DNA from: Leclercia adecarboxylata
Lineage (GTDB): Bacteria; Pseudomonadota; Gammaproteobacteria; Enterobacterales; Enterobacteriaceae
DNA: 64,000 nucleotides
Assembly (NCBI GenBank): GCA_002360945.1
Contig: DERO01000032.1
Location: 62,001 to 126,000, forward strand
Reading direction: 5' to 3'
The translations under genes and the position numbers were made by a program. The number at the start of each line of letters is the position of its first letter. Position 1 is the stretch's first letter. Shown here one piece after another: positions 49,895 to 58,174 of this stretch. The notes under the pieces were generated by a model. It searched no databases and was not told where the DNA came from. It worked only from the letters and a program-made list of their open reading frames with translations.

Positions 49895-50863
49895 ATGATG
49901 CGTCCTAATATTCCAACACACCTTTATAAGTATAAAAGTTTTAGTGTTGACAGCTTAGATTTGCTTGTTAGTGATAAACTATATTTCGCTAACCCTAACA
50001 GCTTCAACGACCCTTTAGATTGTAACCCTTCAATTAGAGACAACATTCACGATGTTGACGTACTGAAAGATATTCTAAAGAGATTGATAATCGATAACAC
50101 CAAAAAAGAATTAACTGAAGCAGCTTCAAAAATTAAATATACTGGGCCGCAAACACTTGAGAAGATTGAATCATTAGGCGAACGCGAAGCAGCGCAAGTA
50201 TTGTCAGGTATCGATGATTTCTTGTTGATCTTTGATGACGATATAGTTTTCGTGCTTAATGATATGCTAGATCTAATAAAAAAAAATCTAATGACTAATT
50301 ATACGAGCGGTGTTCTTTCATTAGCGCAAAATTATGATTGCCCGTTGATGTGGTCGCATTATGCAGATCAACATAAAGGGTTCTGTATTGGGTACGATGT
50401 ATCTGATAATGGTTTTTATGATATTCATGCTTTGAACTATGAAGGTTCTCGTTTTATCACGACACAACAAATTTACGATATGTTGTTTGGTTCAACCGAA
50501 TCAATTAGGAAAAGCGCGAAGAAAGCAATTGATGAAGTTGTGTTATTGAGCAAAGCCCCGCAATGGAGTTATGAAAAAGAACATCGTGTGATCCTTGAGC
50601 AAGGATTACGAGATAATCCGTTTAGGCTAAGTGATGTTACTTTCGGTTTACGGTTCAAAGATTCTGCAAAATACTCTGTGATGCAAGCTTTATCAGGTAG
50701 AGGTGGGGATTTAGAATTTTTCGAGATGATGTTAAGTAATGATTCTTTTGAACTGGGAAGGATACCCCTGTCGCTAGAAGATATGACAGTGCGCCATTTT
50801 CCAAAAAATAATTACCTGGCGTATCAAGATTTCATGAATCTCTCAAATACTCCCAACTCTTAA
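49895..50863 (+). CDS. DUF2971 family protein
   Basis: A 322-residue cytoplasmic protein. DUF2971 hallmarks are seen in order: LYKYKSF near residue 10, LYFANPNSFNDPLDC near 30-44, LMWSHYADQHKGFCIGYDV near 150, and YEKEHRVI near 225. The family is of unknown biochemistry and is common in mobile and defence islands. The gene is low-GC and sits convergent to the DUF4209 gene. ATG 49895 and the next codon ATG are equally possible starts. A defence role is inferred from context only. Confidence 0.8.
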   Translation: MMRPNIPTHLYKYKSFSVDSLDLLVSDKLYFANPNSFNDPLDCNPSIRDNIHDVDVLKDILKRLIIDNTKKELTEAASKIKYTGPQTLEKIESLGEREAAQVLSGIDDFLLIFDDDIVFVLNDMLDLIKKNLMTNYTSGVLSLAQNYDCPLMWSHYADQHKGFCIGYDVSDNGFYDIHALNYEGSRFITTQQIYDMLFGSTESIRKSAKKAIDEVVLLSKAPQWSYEKEHRVILEQGLRDNPFRLSDVTFGLRFKDSAKYSVMQALSGRGGDLEFFEMMLSNDSFELGRIPLSLEDMTVRHFPKNNYLAYQDFMNLSNTPNS

Positions 50864-50883
50864 ATTCTATTAGGTGGTTCTGA

Positions 50884-50922
50884 GGCGGCGAGAACATCAC
50901 CGCCTTGAATGTTTAGCGTGTA
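50884..50922. repeat. Second copy of the nfsA-end hairpin and core (copy A)
   Basis: A hairpin (GGCGGCGA / TCACCGCC) followed after 6 bases by GTTTAGCGTGTA (50911-50922). The same arrangement at 52928-52967 (copy B) ends the working nfsA. The 12-base core is identical in both copies. The two copies bracket the DUF4209 gene as direct repeats. Confidence 0.75.
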
Positions 50923-50945
50923 AATAAATTACAAGTAAAATTCCT

Positions 50946-52733
50946 TCACTCACTTTTAATTCTAATATACTCATCCTTATCCATCACTACCGATAAAATT
51001 ACCCATCTCAAAATCCTCCACCAAAAATACGCCACTTCAACACTTTGCGATGTATCATCATCTAGCATACCATGAGCAACAGTATTTCTTAAGTTAGGGC
51101 CATTTGGATTAGTTAATAGCATTTTCAATTCAAAAAGAAAATCCTCATCAAATATATCTTTGGCGCTATCTTTGCTTAATAAAGTATTGATTGACACCTC
51201 AGTACTTTTGGCATTTCTTTCGATAATCGCTGTGTAATCTCCAAAATCATATAGAATTTTTCTTATAGTATCTTCGATAAGAGGGGCAAGTAGATGAACT
51301 GAAGTAGCATAATCTCCTTCTAATCCAAACATCAACGCTCTAGAAAAAAGCATTTTTTTATTCGGAGCGATAAATGCGCATTCAGTACATATTCTTTTTA
51401 TAAAGCCAAAATCTATATAATGTTGTTCAATAATCTTGTCTAGAGCAGGGATTATGAAAGCTTTTACTTTATATGAAATCTCATATGAAAACTCTGACGT
51501 AAGTGGGATTATTATTTTTTCGAGATTATCTGGGTCTACATCATCAATATCGACTCCCATTGAAGAACCTACAATCCTACCCTCAGCATCTATAACGGTA
51601 TTACCAAACATGTGACTTATTGGATGACGCTTTATGCTATCAACGCATCTTTCAACTAATTTTCTTTTGCTAACATTATTCGTTACGAAACAAAAATAAA
51701 CTAAAGCTACTAATATGTTAGGTTTATCAATAACATGACTGATTGCTTTGTTAACTTCATCAGAAATATCAAAAGGATCAGACTTGATTATCACCATCGA
51801 TTCTGACGCGATCTTGCCTTCATGTCGTATTTTGGCCTTTAACCTTTCAATTTCATTTGCAACGCCAAATTTTTCTCTTATTAATACTTTAGTTGATTGA
51901 TAAAGTTTTAGAGCATTTTTATAAGAACTTATGGCAATTAATCCTACATTTTTCTCGCCTTCTTCGTTGTAAACTCTTGCTTGGGCAATGTTTACTAACT
52001 GGCATCTATGGTCGCCATCTCCATTGTAAAGATCATTCTTATATCTTTCATACAAAATGTCCAAACATATTAATGCATCACGATAATTGCTTTTTTCTTT
52101 AAACTTAATTATTTTTTTACGTATTTTTTTATTGATTATTTCAAAAAATTCCGTACCAATACCGGTTTTAGTGATGAACGAAGCCATCTCGCAAAATAAA
52201 AACTCATCCGTAGTATTGAAAAAGTAATCCAAAACTTTATTTTCTACTTCAATCGAAAAAACATCATCTTCATGAGTTTTAGGCAGACGTAAACACCTTT
52301 GAAAACTATCTCTAACCAAAGAATACCAATTATCTGCGCTTATTGTAAATGATGAATATATCCTTCTGGCCTCATAGGCGAAATTTATATTTCTTCCATT
52401 TTTATATAGCCATAAAAAATCCAACAATCGTGCTCGCAATGGTAGAATGGTTATTTTTGATGTAATATCCTCAATCAAAATCAAATCGTCCGAATGGATG
52501 ATTTCAGAAAATACCTTATTACTCTCTCTATCTATATATGTAGCATTCCTCTTGTGTAAGTCAATTTTAGCATTAAGTACTTTTGCAAAGAAATCGATTG
52601 TAGATTCGCGTTCTACGGCGAAATTATTATATGCGTGTAATCTTAAACTATACCCATCAAAAGTATTCACTTTAGAAGTGTTGATAATCTGTATTACTTG
52701 TTCAATAACATCTTCATTAATTTTACGTTGCAT
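50946..52733 (-). CDS. DUF4209-type protein with HEPN-like R-x4-H motif
   Basis: A 595-residue protein, low GC. The amino half is a helical region without recognised motif. The carboxyl half (about 450-595) has the DUF4209 pattern: SVHLLAPLIEDTIRKILYDF, LLSKDSAKDIFDEDFLFELK and then NLRNTVAHGMLDDDTSQ with a final VAYFWWRILRWVILS. R549-N-T-V-A-H554 is an R-x4-H arrangement as in HEPN ribonucleases. The ATG at 52733 has only a weak upstream site. Function unknown; a role as an RNA-cleaving defence protein is a hypothesis. Confidence 0.75.
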   Translation of the reverse strand: MQRKINEDVIEQVIQIINTSKVNTFDGYSLRLHAYNNFAVERESTIDFFAKVLNAKIDLHKRNATYIDRESNKVFSEIIHSDDLILIEDITSKITILPLRARLLDFLWLYKNGRNINFAYEARRIYSSFTISADNWYSLVRDSFQRCLRLPKTHEDDVFSIEVENKVLDYFFNTTDEFLFCEMASFITKTGIGTEFFEIINKKIRKKIIKFKEKSNYRDALICLDILYERYKNDLYNGDGDHRCQLVNIAQARVYNEEGEKNVGLIAISSYKNALKLYQSTKVLIREKFGVANEIERLKAKIRHEGKIASESMVIIKSDPFDISDEVNKAISHVIDKPNILVALVYFCFVTNNVSKRKLVERCVDSIKRHPISHMFGNTVIDAEGRIVGSSMGVDIDDVDPDNLEKIIIPLTSEFSYEISYKVKAFIIPALDKIIEQHYIDFGFIKRICTECAFIAPNKKMLFSRALMFGLEGDYATSVHLLAPLIEDTIRKILYDFGDYTAIIERNAKSTEVSINTLLSKDSAKDIFDEDFLFELKMLLTNPNGPNLRNTVAHGMLDDDTSQSVEVAYFWWRILRWVILSVVMDKDEYIRIKSE

Positions 52734-52927
52734 ATATTTTTGTAACTTGAAAGTTTTTAATTTCCAACATTATAAGATCGGCTTCACTAGTGAGGAAGTT
52801 AAATATAAATTTCGCTCGCTATTATGAGAGCTATTCCACTTTAGTGAACACTGATGGAAACGTAATCGACTTTGTGAGGTTCGAGATCGTTCACGGCCTG
52901 TCAATCAAGCGGCATCAGGGCATCGAA
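52734..52927. other. Low-GC junction segment beyond the nfsA end
   Basis: About 190 bases. A plus-strand frame (residues RYYESYSTLVNTDGNVIDFV and on) reads across it into antisense nfsA and ends in no recognisable protein. It should contain the promoter of the leftward DUF4209 gene. Confidence 0.35.
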
Positions 52928-52967
52928 GGCGGTGATGATCTCACCGCCTCAGAAAGTTTAGCGTGTA
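52928..52967. repeat. nfsA-end hairpin and core (copy B)
   Basis: Hairpin GGCGGTGA / TCACCGCC followed by GTTTAGCGTGTA (52956-52967), which contains the nfsA stop codon complement (52958-52960). As a hairpin just past the nfsA stop it could also terminate nfsA. Matches copy A at 50884. Confidence 0.75.
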
Positions 52968-53695
52968 GCCCATCCTTGTTTATGGAGGTAGTCCAGAATG
53001 AACGGACGACTCTCTTTGATGATCGTTCGACGAATATGATCAGTCCATGTATCGCGACGGTTGTTCGTTGCGCGTGTCATATAGTATTCGGCTAGTTGTT
53101 CATCGTACTCGTGTAGCAGTTCCATGTTCACTGGTTGATAGCTGTTTTCATGCACTACCAGATCAGCGGGTAAACGTGGTTTTGTAACTTCTTCATATTG
53201 GGGTATTGACTTGTTAGGCCAGCCGAGGCACAGGCCAAACAGCGGCAGTACGTGCTTTGGCAGCTGCAGCAGTTCGGTCACCGCCTCAATACTGTTACGG
53301 ATACCGCCGATATAGACGCCACCCAGCCCCAGCGACTCCGCCGCCGTCATGGCATTTTGCGCCAGCATCGCGGTATCCACCACCCCGAGCAGCAACTGCT
53401 CTGCCAGGCCAAGCTGCGCCTCAGGGCAAATTTGCAGATGGCGGTTAAAGTCGGCGCAGAAGACCCAGAACTCCGCCGCCTGAGCGACGTGCTGTTGTCC
53501 ACCGGTGAGGGTTACCAGCTGTTCACGCATCGCGGGGTCGGTAATGCGAATAATGGAGCTGCACTGCAGGAAGCTGGAGCTGGAGGTCCCCTGCGCAGCG
53601 GCAATAATGGCCTCGCGCTGGGCATCGCTGATGGGTTCCTGAGTAAAATGGCGGATGGAGCGGTGGGAACGTAGCAGATCAATCACTGGCGTCAT
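52958..53695 (-). CDS. nfsA: Oxygen-insensitive NADPH nitroreductase NfsA, chimeric 3' end
   Basis: A 245-residue FMN flavoprotein that reduces nitro compounds and quinones with NADPH. ATG 53695 (MTPVIDLLRSHRSIRHF) is the family start; the frame runs on to 53725. Motifs SSSFLQCSSIIRI and AAESLGLGGVYIGG are intact, as is the end RPFILDYLHKQGWATR. The 5' two thirds (53217 upward) is GC-rich and host-like; the last 260 bases are lower in GC with different wobble codons and encode NKSIPQYEEVT, about 5 residues longer than E. coli here. This points to a recombinant gene. ybjC, normally upstream, is absent. Confidence 0.93.
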   Translation of the reverse strand: MTPVIDLLRSHRSIRHFTQEPISDAQREAIIAAAQGTSSSSFLQCSSIIRITDPAMREQLVTLTGGQQHVAQAAEFWVFCADFNRHLQICPEAQLGLAEQLLLGVVDTAMLAQNAMTAAESLGLGGVYIGGIRNSIEAVTELLQLPKHVLPLFGLCLGWPNKSIPQYEEVTKPRLPADLVVHENSYQPVNMELLHEYDEQLAEYYMTRATNNRRDTWTDHIRRTIIKESRPFILDYLHKQGWATR

Positions 53696-53815
53696 CTTGT
53701 CTCTCTTTTCGGGCGTTACTGACATTTCGCCAGTATAGGCAAAGAAAAGGAGGCTGTAATTGGCTAAACATAGCCTGAAGATATCAATGCAACAGGCAGA
53801 ACCTGCTTTTCATTA

Positions 53816-53829
53816 CCGATAGTTATCGG
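53816..53829. promoter_or_regulatory. Palindrome between nfsA and grxA
   Basis: CCGATAGTTATCGG with ATATAG following, 47 bases before the grxA start. The ATAG-containing repeat is reminiscent of OxyR sites (grxA is OxyR-activated in E. coli), but the match is partial. Confidence 0.35.
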
Positions 53830-53875
53830 CAATATAGCGTTATTCGCCGTCTGGCTTAGTTTCAGGAGAAAGAAC

Positions 53876-54145
53876 ATGTTTGCAGTAATTTTTGGACGTC
53901 CGGGTTGCCCTTACTGTGTGCGCGCAAAAGATCTGGCTGAAAAACTGACCGCCGAGCGTGACGATTTTAACTATCGCTACGTGGACATTCATGCCGAAGG
54001 CATCAGCAAAGCCGATCTGGAAAAAACCGTCGGTAAACCGGTTGAAACCGTTCCGCAGATTTTCCTCGACCAGAACCACATCGGCGGCTTTACCGATTTT
54101 GAAGCCTACGCCAAAGAGCACCTGAGGCTGTTCGCTGCCCAGTAA
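53876..54145 (+). CDS. grxA: Glutaredoxin 1
   Basis: An 89-residue glutathione-dependent disulfide reductase. Active site CPYC at residues 11-14, cis-Pro loop ETVPQIFLDQ and GG kink in HIGGFTD. Slightly longer at the carboxyl end than the 85-residue E. coli protein. It donates electrons to ribonucleotide reductase and resets OxyR. Confidence 0.97.
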   Translation: MFAVIFGRPGCPYCVRAKDLAEKLTAERDDFNYRYVDIHAEGISKADLEKTVGKPVETVPQIFLDQNHIGGFTDFEAYAKEHLRLFAAQ

Positions 54146-54149
54146 GCCT

Positions 54150-54178
54150 TTTACGCCCTCACGCTGAGGGCGTTTTTA
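54150..54178. terminator. Terminator between grxA and ybjM
   Basis: ACGCCCTCA - CGC - TGAGGGCGT followed by TTTTAAT. The ybjM stop codon lies in the left arm, so the element serves the converging genes. Confidence 0.85.
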
Positions 54179-54548
54179 ATCTCTCGCGACGGTTCTCGAG
54201 CGCGCGGCGCACAAACAGAAAGAACAGCGCACCTAACGCACACCAGAAGACCCCACTTAACAGCCAGGCCATCTCCTGCACAATCGTGCGTGACGGGATA
54301 AATACCAGACGCATCACGACCAGGCAGACCGGCGCGGCGAGAATTGCCCCTATCAACGGCCTGATCACCTCTCCGCCACGGGAGAAGAAGCTGGCTGCGA
54401 TACCCGGTAAGGTGAAGAACAGTAATCCCAGCCCAGGATAGCCTGCGGAAATAAACGCTCCCCTCACCTTAAACGTCAGACAGACGCAAACCGCGGTGAA
54501 CAGTAAAAAGCAGCAAGCCACTCCAAACCAGTTACGTTTAATATTCAC
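54159..54548 (-). CDS. ybjM: YbjM, small inner-membrane protein
   Basis: A 129-residue protein with four hydrophobic segments; it shares GLLFF-LPG--ASFFS and WCALGALFFLF with E. coli YbjM (125 residues). GTG 54548 with AGGGGG upstream is chosen, giving VNIKRNWFGVACCF; the frame runs upstream to 54620. Function unknown. Confidence 0.8.
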   Translation of the reverse strand: MNIKRNWFGVACCFLLFTAVCVCLTFKVRGAFISAGYPGLGLLFFTLPGIAASFFSRGGEVIRPLIGAILAAPVCLVVMRLVFIPSRTIVQEMAWLLSGVFWCALGALFFLFVRRALENRRERLKTPSA

Positions 54549-54822
54549 TCTATCCCCCTGCCAGTGTGGGCAAATAATTTTTTCGTCCGGTGGACGCCAA
54601 TTAGTTGAGTCACCCGGCATTCCTTGCCAAAATCAGCACGTCATTACGTCGTCGCTATCAAAAGGTGATATCTGTTAAAAATTAACTAATAGTTTGATAT
54701 TACTTTGTGGGATATATTATACTGCGCGATCAAGAGTGTTACTCCTTCTCTTACAGTGCAAAACAGTAGCCTAAATATCCCACCCATTCAACCACTTACT
54801 GGTAAACGAAAAGTTATCCTCC
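54549..54822. promoter_or_regulatory. Divergent ybjM / ybjL intergenic region
   Basis: 274 bases, AT-rich in the middle (54660-54730), with no supported gene. Presumed to hold both promoters. Confidence 0.35.
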
Positions 54823-56508
54823 GTGAACATAAACGTCGCAGAATTGTTAAACGGGAATTACATCCTGTTATTATTTGTGGTACTGGCTCTGGGTCTTTGC
54901 CTGGGTAAATTACGTCTCGGGTCGATCCAACTCGGTAATTCTATTGGCGTTTTAGTCGTTTCGTTATTATTAGGCCAGCAGCATTTCAGCATTAACACCG
55001 ACGCCCTGAATCTGGGCTTTATGCTGTTTATTTTTTGTGTCGGCGTCGAAGCTGGGCCCAACTTTTTTTCTATTTTCTTCCGCGACGGCAAAAATTATCT
55101 GATGCTGGCGCTGGTGATGGTCGGCAGCGCCCTGCTTATCGCACTGGGTTTAGGCAAACTGTTTGGCTGGGATATCGGCCTGACGGCGGGGATGCTGGCC
55201 GGCTCGATGACCTCCACGCCGGTGCTGGTGGGTGCCGGCGATACGCTGCGCCATCTCGGGCTGGATAACGCCCAGCTGTCGCAGGCGCTGGATCACCTCA
55301 GCCTTGGCTACGCCCTGACCTATCTGATTGGCCTGGTGAGCCTGATTGTCGGCGCACGCTATCTGCCGAAACTGCAGCATCAGGATCTGCAGACCAGCGC
55401 CCAGCAGATCGCCCGCGAGCGCGGTCTGGACACCGACAGTAAACGCAAAGTTTATCTGCCGGTGATCCGCGCCTACCGCGTGGGCCCGGAGCTGGTGGCC
55501 TGGGCGGACGGTAAAAATCTGCGCGAGCTGGGCATCTATCGCCAGACCGGCTGCTATATCGAACGTATTCGCCGTAACGGCATTCTGGCGAACCCGGACG
55601 GCGATGCGGTGTTGCAGATGGGCGATGATATTGCGCTGGTGGGTTATCCGGATGCGCACGCCCGTCTCGACCCGAGCTTCCGTAACGGTAAAGAGGTGTT
55701 CGACCGCGACCTGCTCGACATGCGCATCGTCACCGAAGAGATCGTGGTCAAAAACCACAATGCCGTGGGCCGTCGCCTGGCGCAGCTCAAGCTGACCGAT
55801 CATGGGTGCTTCCTCAACCGGGTGATCCGCAGCCAGATTGAGATGCCTATCGATGACAATATCGTCCTGAACAAGGGCGATGTACTGCAGGTGAGCGGCG
55901 ACACGCGCCGCGTGAAGACCGTCGCCGACCGCATCGGCTTTATCTCCATTCACAGCCAGGTAACCGACCTGCTGGCGTTCTGCGCCTTCTTTATCGTCGG
56001 CCTGATGATCGGGATGATCACCTTCCAGTTCAGCAACTTTAGCTTCGGCATCGGCAACGCCGCCGGTCTGCTGTTCGCCGGGATCATGCTCGGCTTCCTG
56101 CGAGCCAACCACCCGACCTTCGGCTATATCCCACAGGGCGCGCTGAACATGGTGAAAGAGTTTGGCCTGATGGTGTTTATGGCAGGCGTGGGCTTAAGCG
56201 CGGGCAGCGGCATTGGCCATAGCCTGGGCGCGGTGGGCTGGCAGATGCTGGTCGCCGGGTTGATCGTCAGCCTGGTACCGGTGGTGATCTGTTTCCTGTT
56301 CGGTGCCTACGTGCTGCGCATGAACCGCGCCATGCTGTTTGGCGCGATGATGGGGGCCCGTACCTGCGCGCCCGCGATGGAAATCATCAGCGATACCGCA
56401 CGCAGCAACATCCCGGCGCTGGGCTATGCGGGCACCTATGCCATCGCTAACGTGCTGTTAACCCTTGCGGGGACCTTGATCATCATCATCTGGCCGGGGC
56501 TGGGGTAA
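54823..56508 (+). CDS. ybjL: YbjL, putative transporter of the AAE family
   Basis: A 561-residue polytopic protein, the same length as E. coli YbjL. It starts at GTG 54823 ([17 protein letters not shown]). Two hydrophobic Asp/Ala-exchanger domains (residues 1-190 and 385-561) flank two TrkA-C (RCK_C) domains (about 200-285 and 290-370). Family repeats [14 protein letters not shown] and [14 protein letters not shown] are intact. Substrate unknown. Confidence 0.95.
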   Translation: MNINVAELLNGNYILLLFVVLALGLCLGKLRLGSIQLGNSIGVLVVSLLLGQQHFSINTDALNLGFMLFIFCVGVEAGPNFFSIFFRDGKNYLMLALVMVGSALLIALGLGKLFGWDIGLTAGMLAGSMTSTPVLVGAGDTLRHLGLDNAQLSQALDHLSLGYALTYLIGLVSLIVGARYLPKLQHQDLQTSAQQIARERGLDTDSKRKVYLPVIRAYRVGPELVAWADGKNLRELGIYRQTGCYIERIRRNGILANPDGDAVLQMGDDIALVGYPDAHARLDPSFRNGKEVFDRDLLDMRIVTEEIVVKNHNAVGRRLAQLKLTDHGCFLNRVIRSQIEMPIDDNIVLNKGDVLQVSGDTRRVKTVADRIGFISIHSQVTDLLAFCAFFIVGLMIGMITFQFSNFSFGIGNAAGLLFAGIMLGFLRANHPTFGYIPQGALNMVKEFGLMVFMAGVGLSAGSGIGHSLGAVGWQMLVAGLIVSLVPVVICFLFGAYVLRMNRAMLFGAMMGARTCAPAMEIISDTARSNIPALGYAGTYAIANVLLTLAGTLIIIIWPGLG

Positions 56509-56619
56509 GGGAGAAATTTGCGCAAGGGCGAAAAAAATTCGCTTTGTGCCGAACTTTTCTGTCAGACGTCAGTCATAACTATTGCCACTGCTTTTCTTTG
56601 ATGTCCCCAATTTGTGGAG

Positions 56620-56662
56620 CCCATCAACCCCGCCGTTTTGGTTCAAGGTTGATGGGTTTTTT
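56620..56662 (+). terminator. Intrinsic terminator after ybjL
   Basis: CCCATCAACC pairs with GGTTGATGGG (10 bp) around a 17-base loop, followed by TTTTTT, 111 bases past the stop. Confidence 0.85.
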
Positions 56663-56772
56663 GTTGGGTGAAATTCAGGAAAGAAATCAAGCCTGCCCGT
56701 TCCCACCCTTCCCCCAATAAGGTGTTACGCTTAATACCTGAGACCAACATCCCCCGAGCCCAAGGAGCACTA

Positions 56773-57309
56773 ATGCTCGCGTTGTACAACACCCTAATCG
56801 TGCTTTTAACCGTTGCCGCCATGGAGTTAGTCGCCGCCCTTGCGCATAAGTACATCATGCACGGCTGGGGTTGGGGATGGCATGAATCGCATCACGAGTC
56901 GCGCACCCGCTGGTTTGAGGTTAACGATCTCTACGCGGTGGTGTTCGCCGTGCTGGCGATTGTGCTGATTGCGCTGGGGACCTGGGGCCTGTGGCCGCTA
57001 CAGTGGATAGGTGCCGGGATGACGGCTTACGGCGCACTCTACTTTATGGTGCACGACGGGCTGGTGCATCAGCGCTGGCCGTTCCGCTATATCCCGCGCC
57101 GGGGATACCTCAAGCGCCTGTATCTGGCGCACCGTCTGCACCACGCGGTGCGGGGCAAAGAGGAGTGCGTCTCCTTTGGTTTTCTGTATGCGCCGCCGAT
57201 TGAAAAGTTGCAGGCCACGCTACGCCAGCGTAAGGCGCGTCGTGGAGCTAGCGCGGACGCTGCCAGAGCCCGGCCGGACGTGGGGCCGGCGTCGCAAAAC
57301 GAGAAGTGA
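56773..57309 (+). CDS. crtZ: Beta-carotene hydroxylase CrtZ
   Basis: A 178-residue membrane di-iron hydroxylase converting beta-carotene to zeaxanthin. All histidine boxes are present: HKYIMH, HESHH, HDGLVH and HRLHH. ATG 56773 with AAGGAG upstream is chosen over the frame start at 56668. It faces crtB, and the two genes overlap by 62 bases at their 3' ends. Confidence 0.95.
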   Translation: MLALYNTLIVLLTVAAMELVAALAHKYIMHGWGWGWHESHHESRTRWFEVNDLYAVVFAVLAIVLIALGTWGLWPLQWIGAGMTAYGALYFMVHDGLVHQRWPFRYIPRRGYLKRLYLAHRLHHAVRGKEECVSFGFLYAPPIEKLQATLRQRKARRGASADAARARPDVGPASQNEK

Positions 57310-58174
57310 GCGCCAGCCCGGCGCCTTTCAACAATAATCCCGATTTCTCAAACGCGCTGGTTCCCTGGCGTGTATCCCAGGCGCGGAAGCCCGCCGCGCT
57401 GACCTTAATACCAATCTCACGGTACACCCCATGCGCCGAGGCAATCGCCCAGGCGGATCGCAGCGGCAGCCCGGCCAGCCCCGCCCGGGCAGAGGCGTAA
57501 TAGGGTTCGGCTTCAGCCACCAGGCGGTATGCCAGCTTTGCCAGCTGCGGGCGCAACTCAGCGCTTTCGAGCGCATCAGCCGGGATACCCTCCTCCGCCA
57601 GCCACTGGGCCGGCAAATAACAGCGGCCCACCCGGGCATCCTCGACGATATCCCTGGCGATGTTGGTCAGCTGAAACGCCAGGCCTAAATCACAGGCGCG
57701 ATCGAGCACGGCTTCATCGCGTACCCCCATCACCCGGGCCATCATTAACCCCACCACCCCCGCTACGCGATAGCAGTATTTCAGGGTGTCCTCGAAGGTC
57801 TCGTAATGGGTCTCGCGTACGTCCATGGCAAAGCCGTCAAGATGATCGTAAGCCAGCTCGAGCGGGATGTTGTGGCCCAGGGCCACCTCCTGAAAGGCGG
57901 CGAAAGCGGGTTCACTCATCTCGCCCCCCTCCCACGCGCGCAGGGTCTGGTTTTTGAGCATCGCCAGGCGCTGTTCTGCCTGGGCGCTGTCCACGGACGT
58001 GACGTTAAATCCCAGCTCCTGGCCGTCGATCACGTCGTCGCAGTAGCGGCACCAGGCATAGAGCATCAGCACGCTACGCCGGGTCAATGGATCGAAGAGC
58101 TTCGCCGCGGTGGCAAAGCTTTTCGATCCCACCGCGATGGTGTCGGTCGCGTGATCCATCAGGGTAGTGTTCAT
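57248..58174 (-). CDS. crtB: Phytoene synthase CrtB
   Basis: A 308-residue enzyme joining two geranylgeranyl diphosphates. Aspartate motifs DDVID (about residues 46-50) and NIARDIVEDAR-type region are present, as well as YAWCRYCDD. Last gene of the crtE-idi-crtY-crtI-crtB operon; start overlaps crtI by 4. Confidence 0.96.
   Translation of the reverse strand: MNTTLMDHATDTIAVGSKSFATAAKLFDPLTRRSVLMLYAWCRYCDDVIDGQELGFNVTSVDSAQAEQRLAMLKNQTLRAWEGGEMSEPAFAAFQEVALGHNIPLELAYDHLDGFAMDVRETHYETFEDTLKYCYRVAGVVGLMMARVMGVRDEAVLDRACDLGLAFQLTNIARDIVEDARVGRCYLPAQWLAEEGIPADALESAELRPQLAKLAYRLVAEAEPYYASARAGLAGLPLRSAWAIASAHGVYREIGIKVSAAGFRAWDTRQGTSAFEKSGLLLKGAGLALTSRFATPAPRPAGLWQRPR

Noticed and set aside
52790..53095. 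Plus-strand frame of 101 codons across the island/nfsA joint
   Set aside because: Its second half is antisense to nfsA and it matches no known family.
53696..53875. ybjC between nfsA and grxA
   Set aside because: The gap of 180 bases is too short and has no YbjC-like frame; the gene is absent here.
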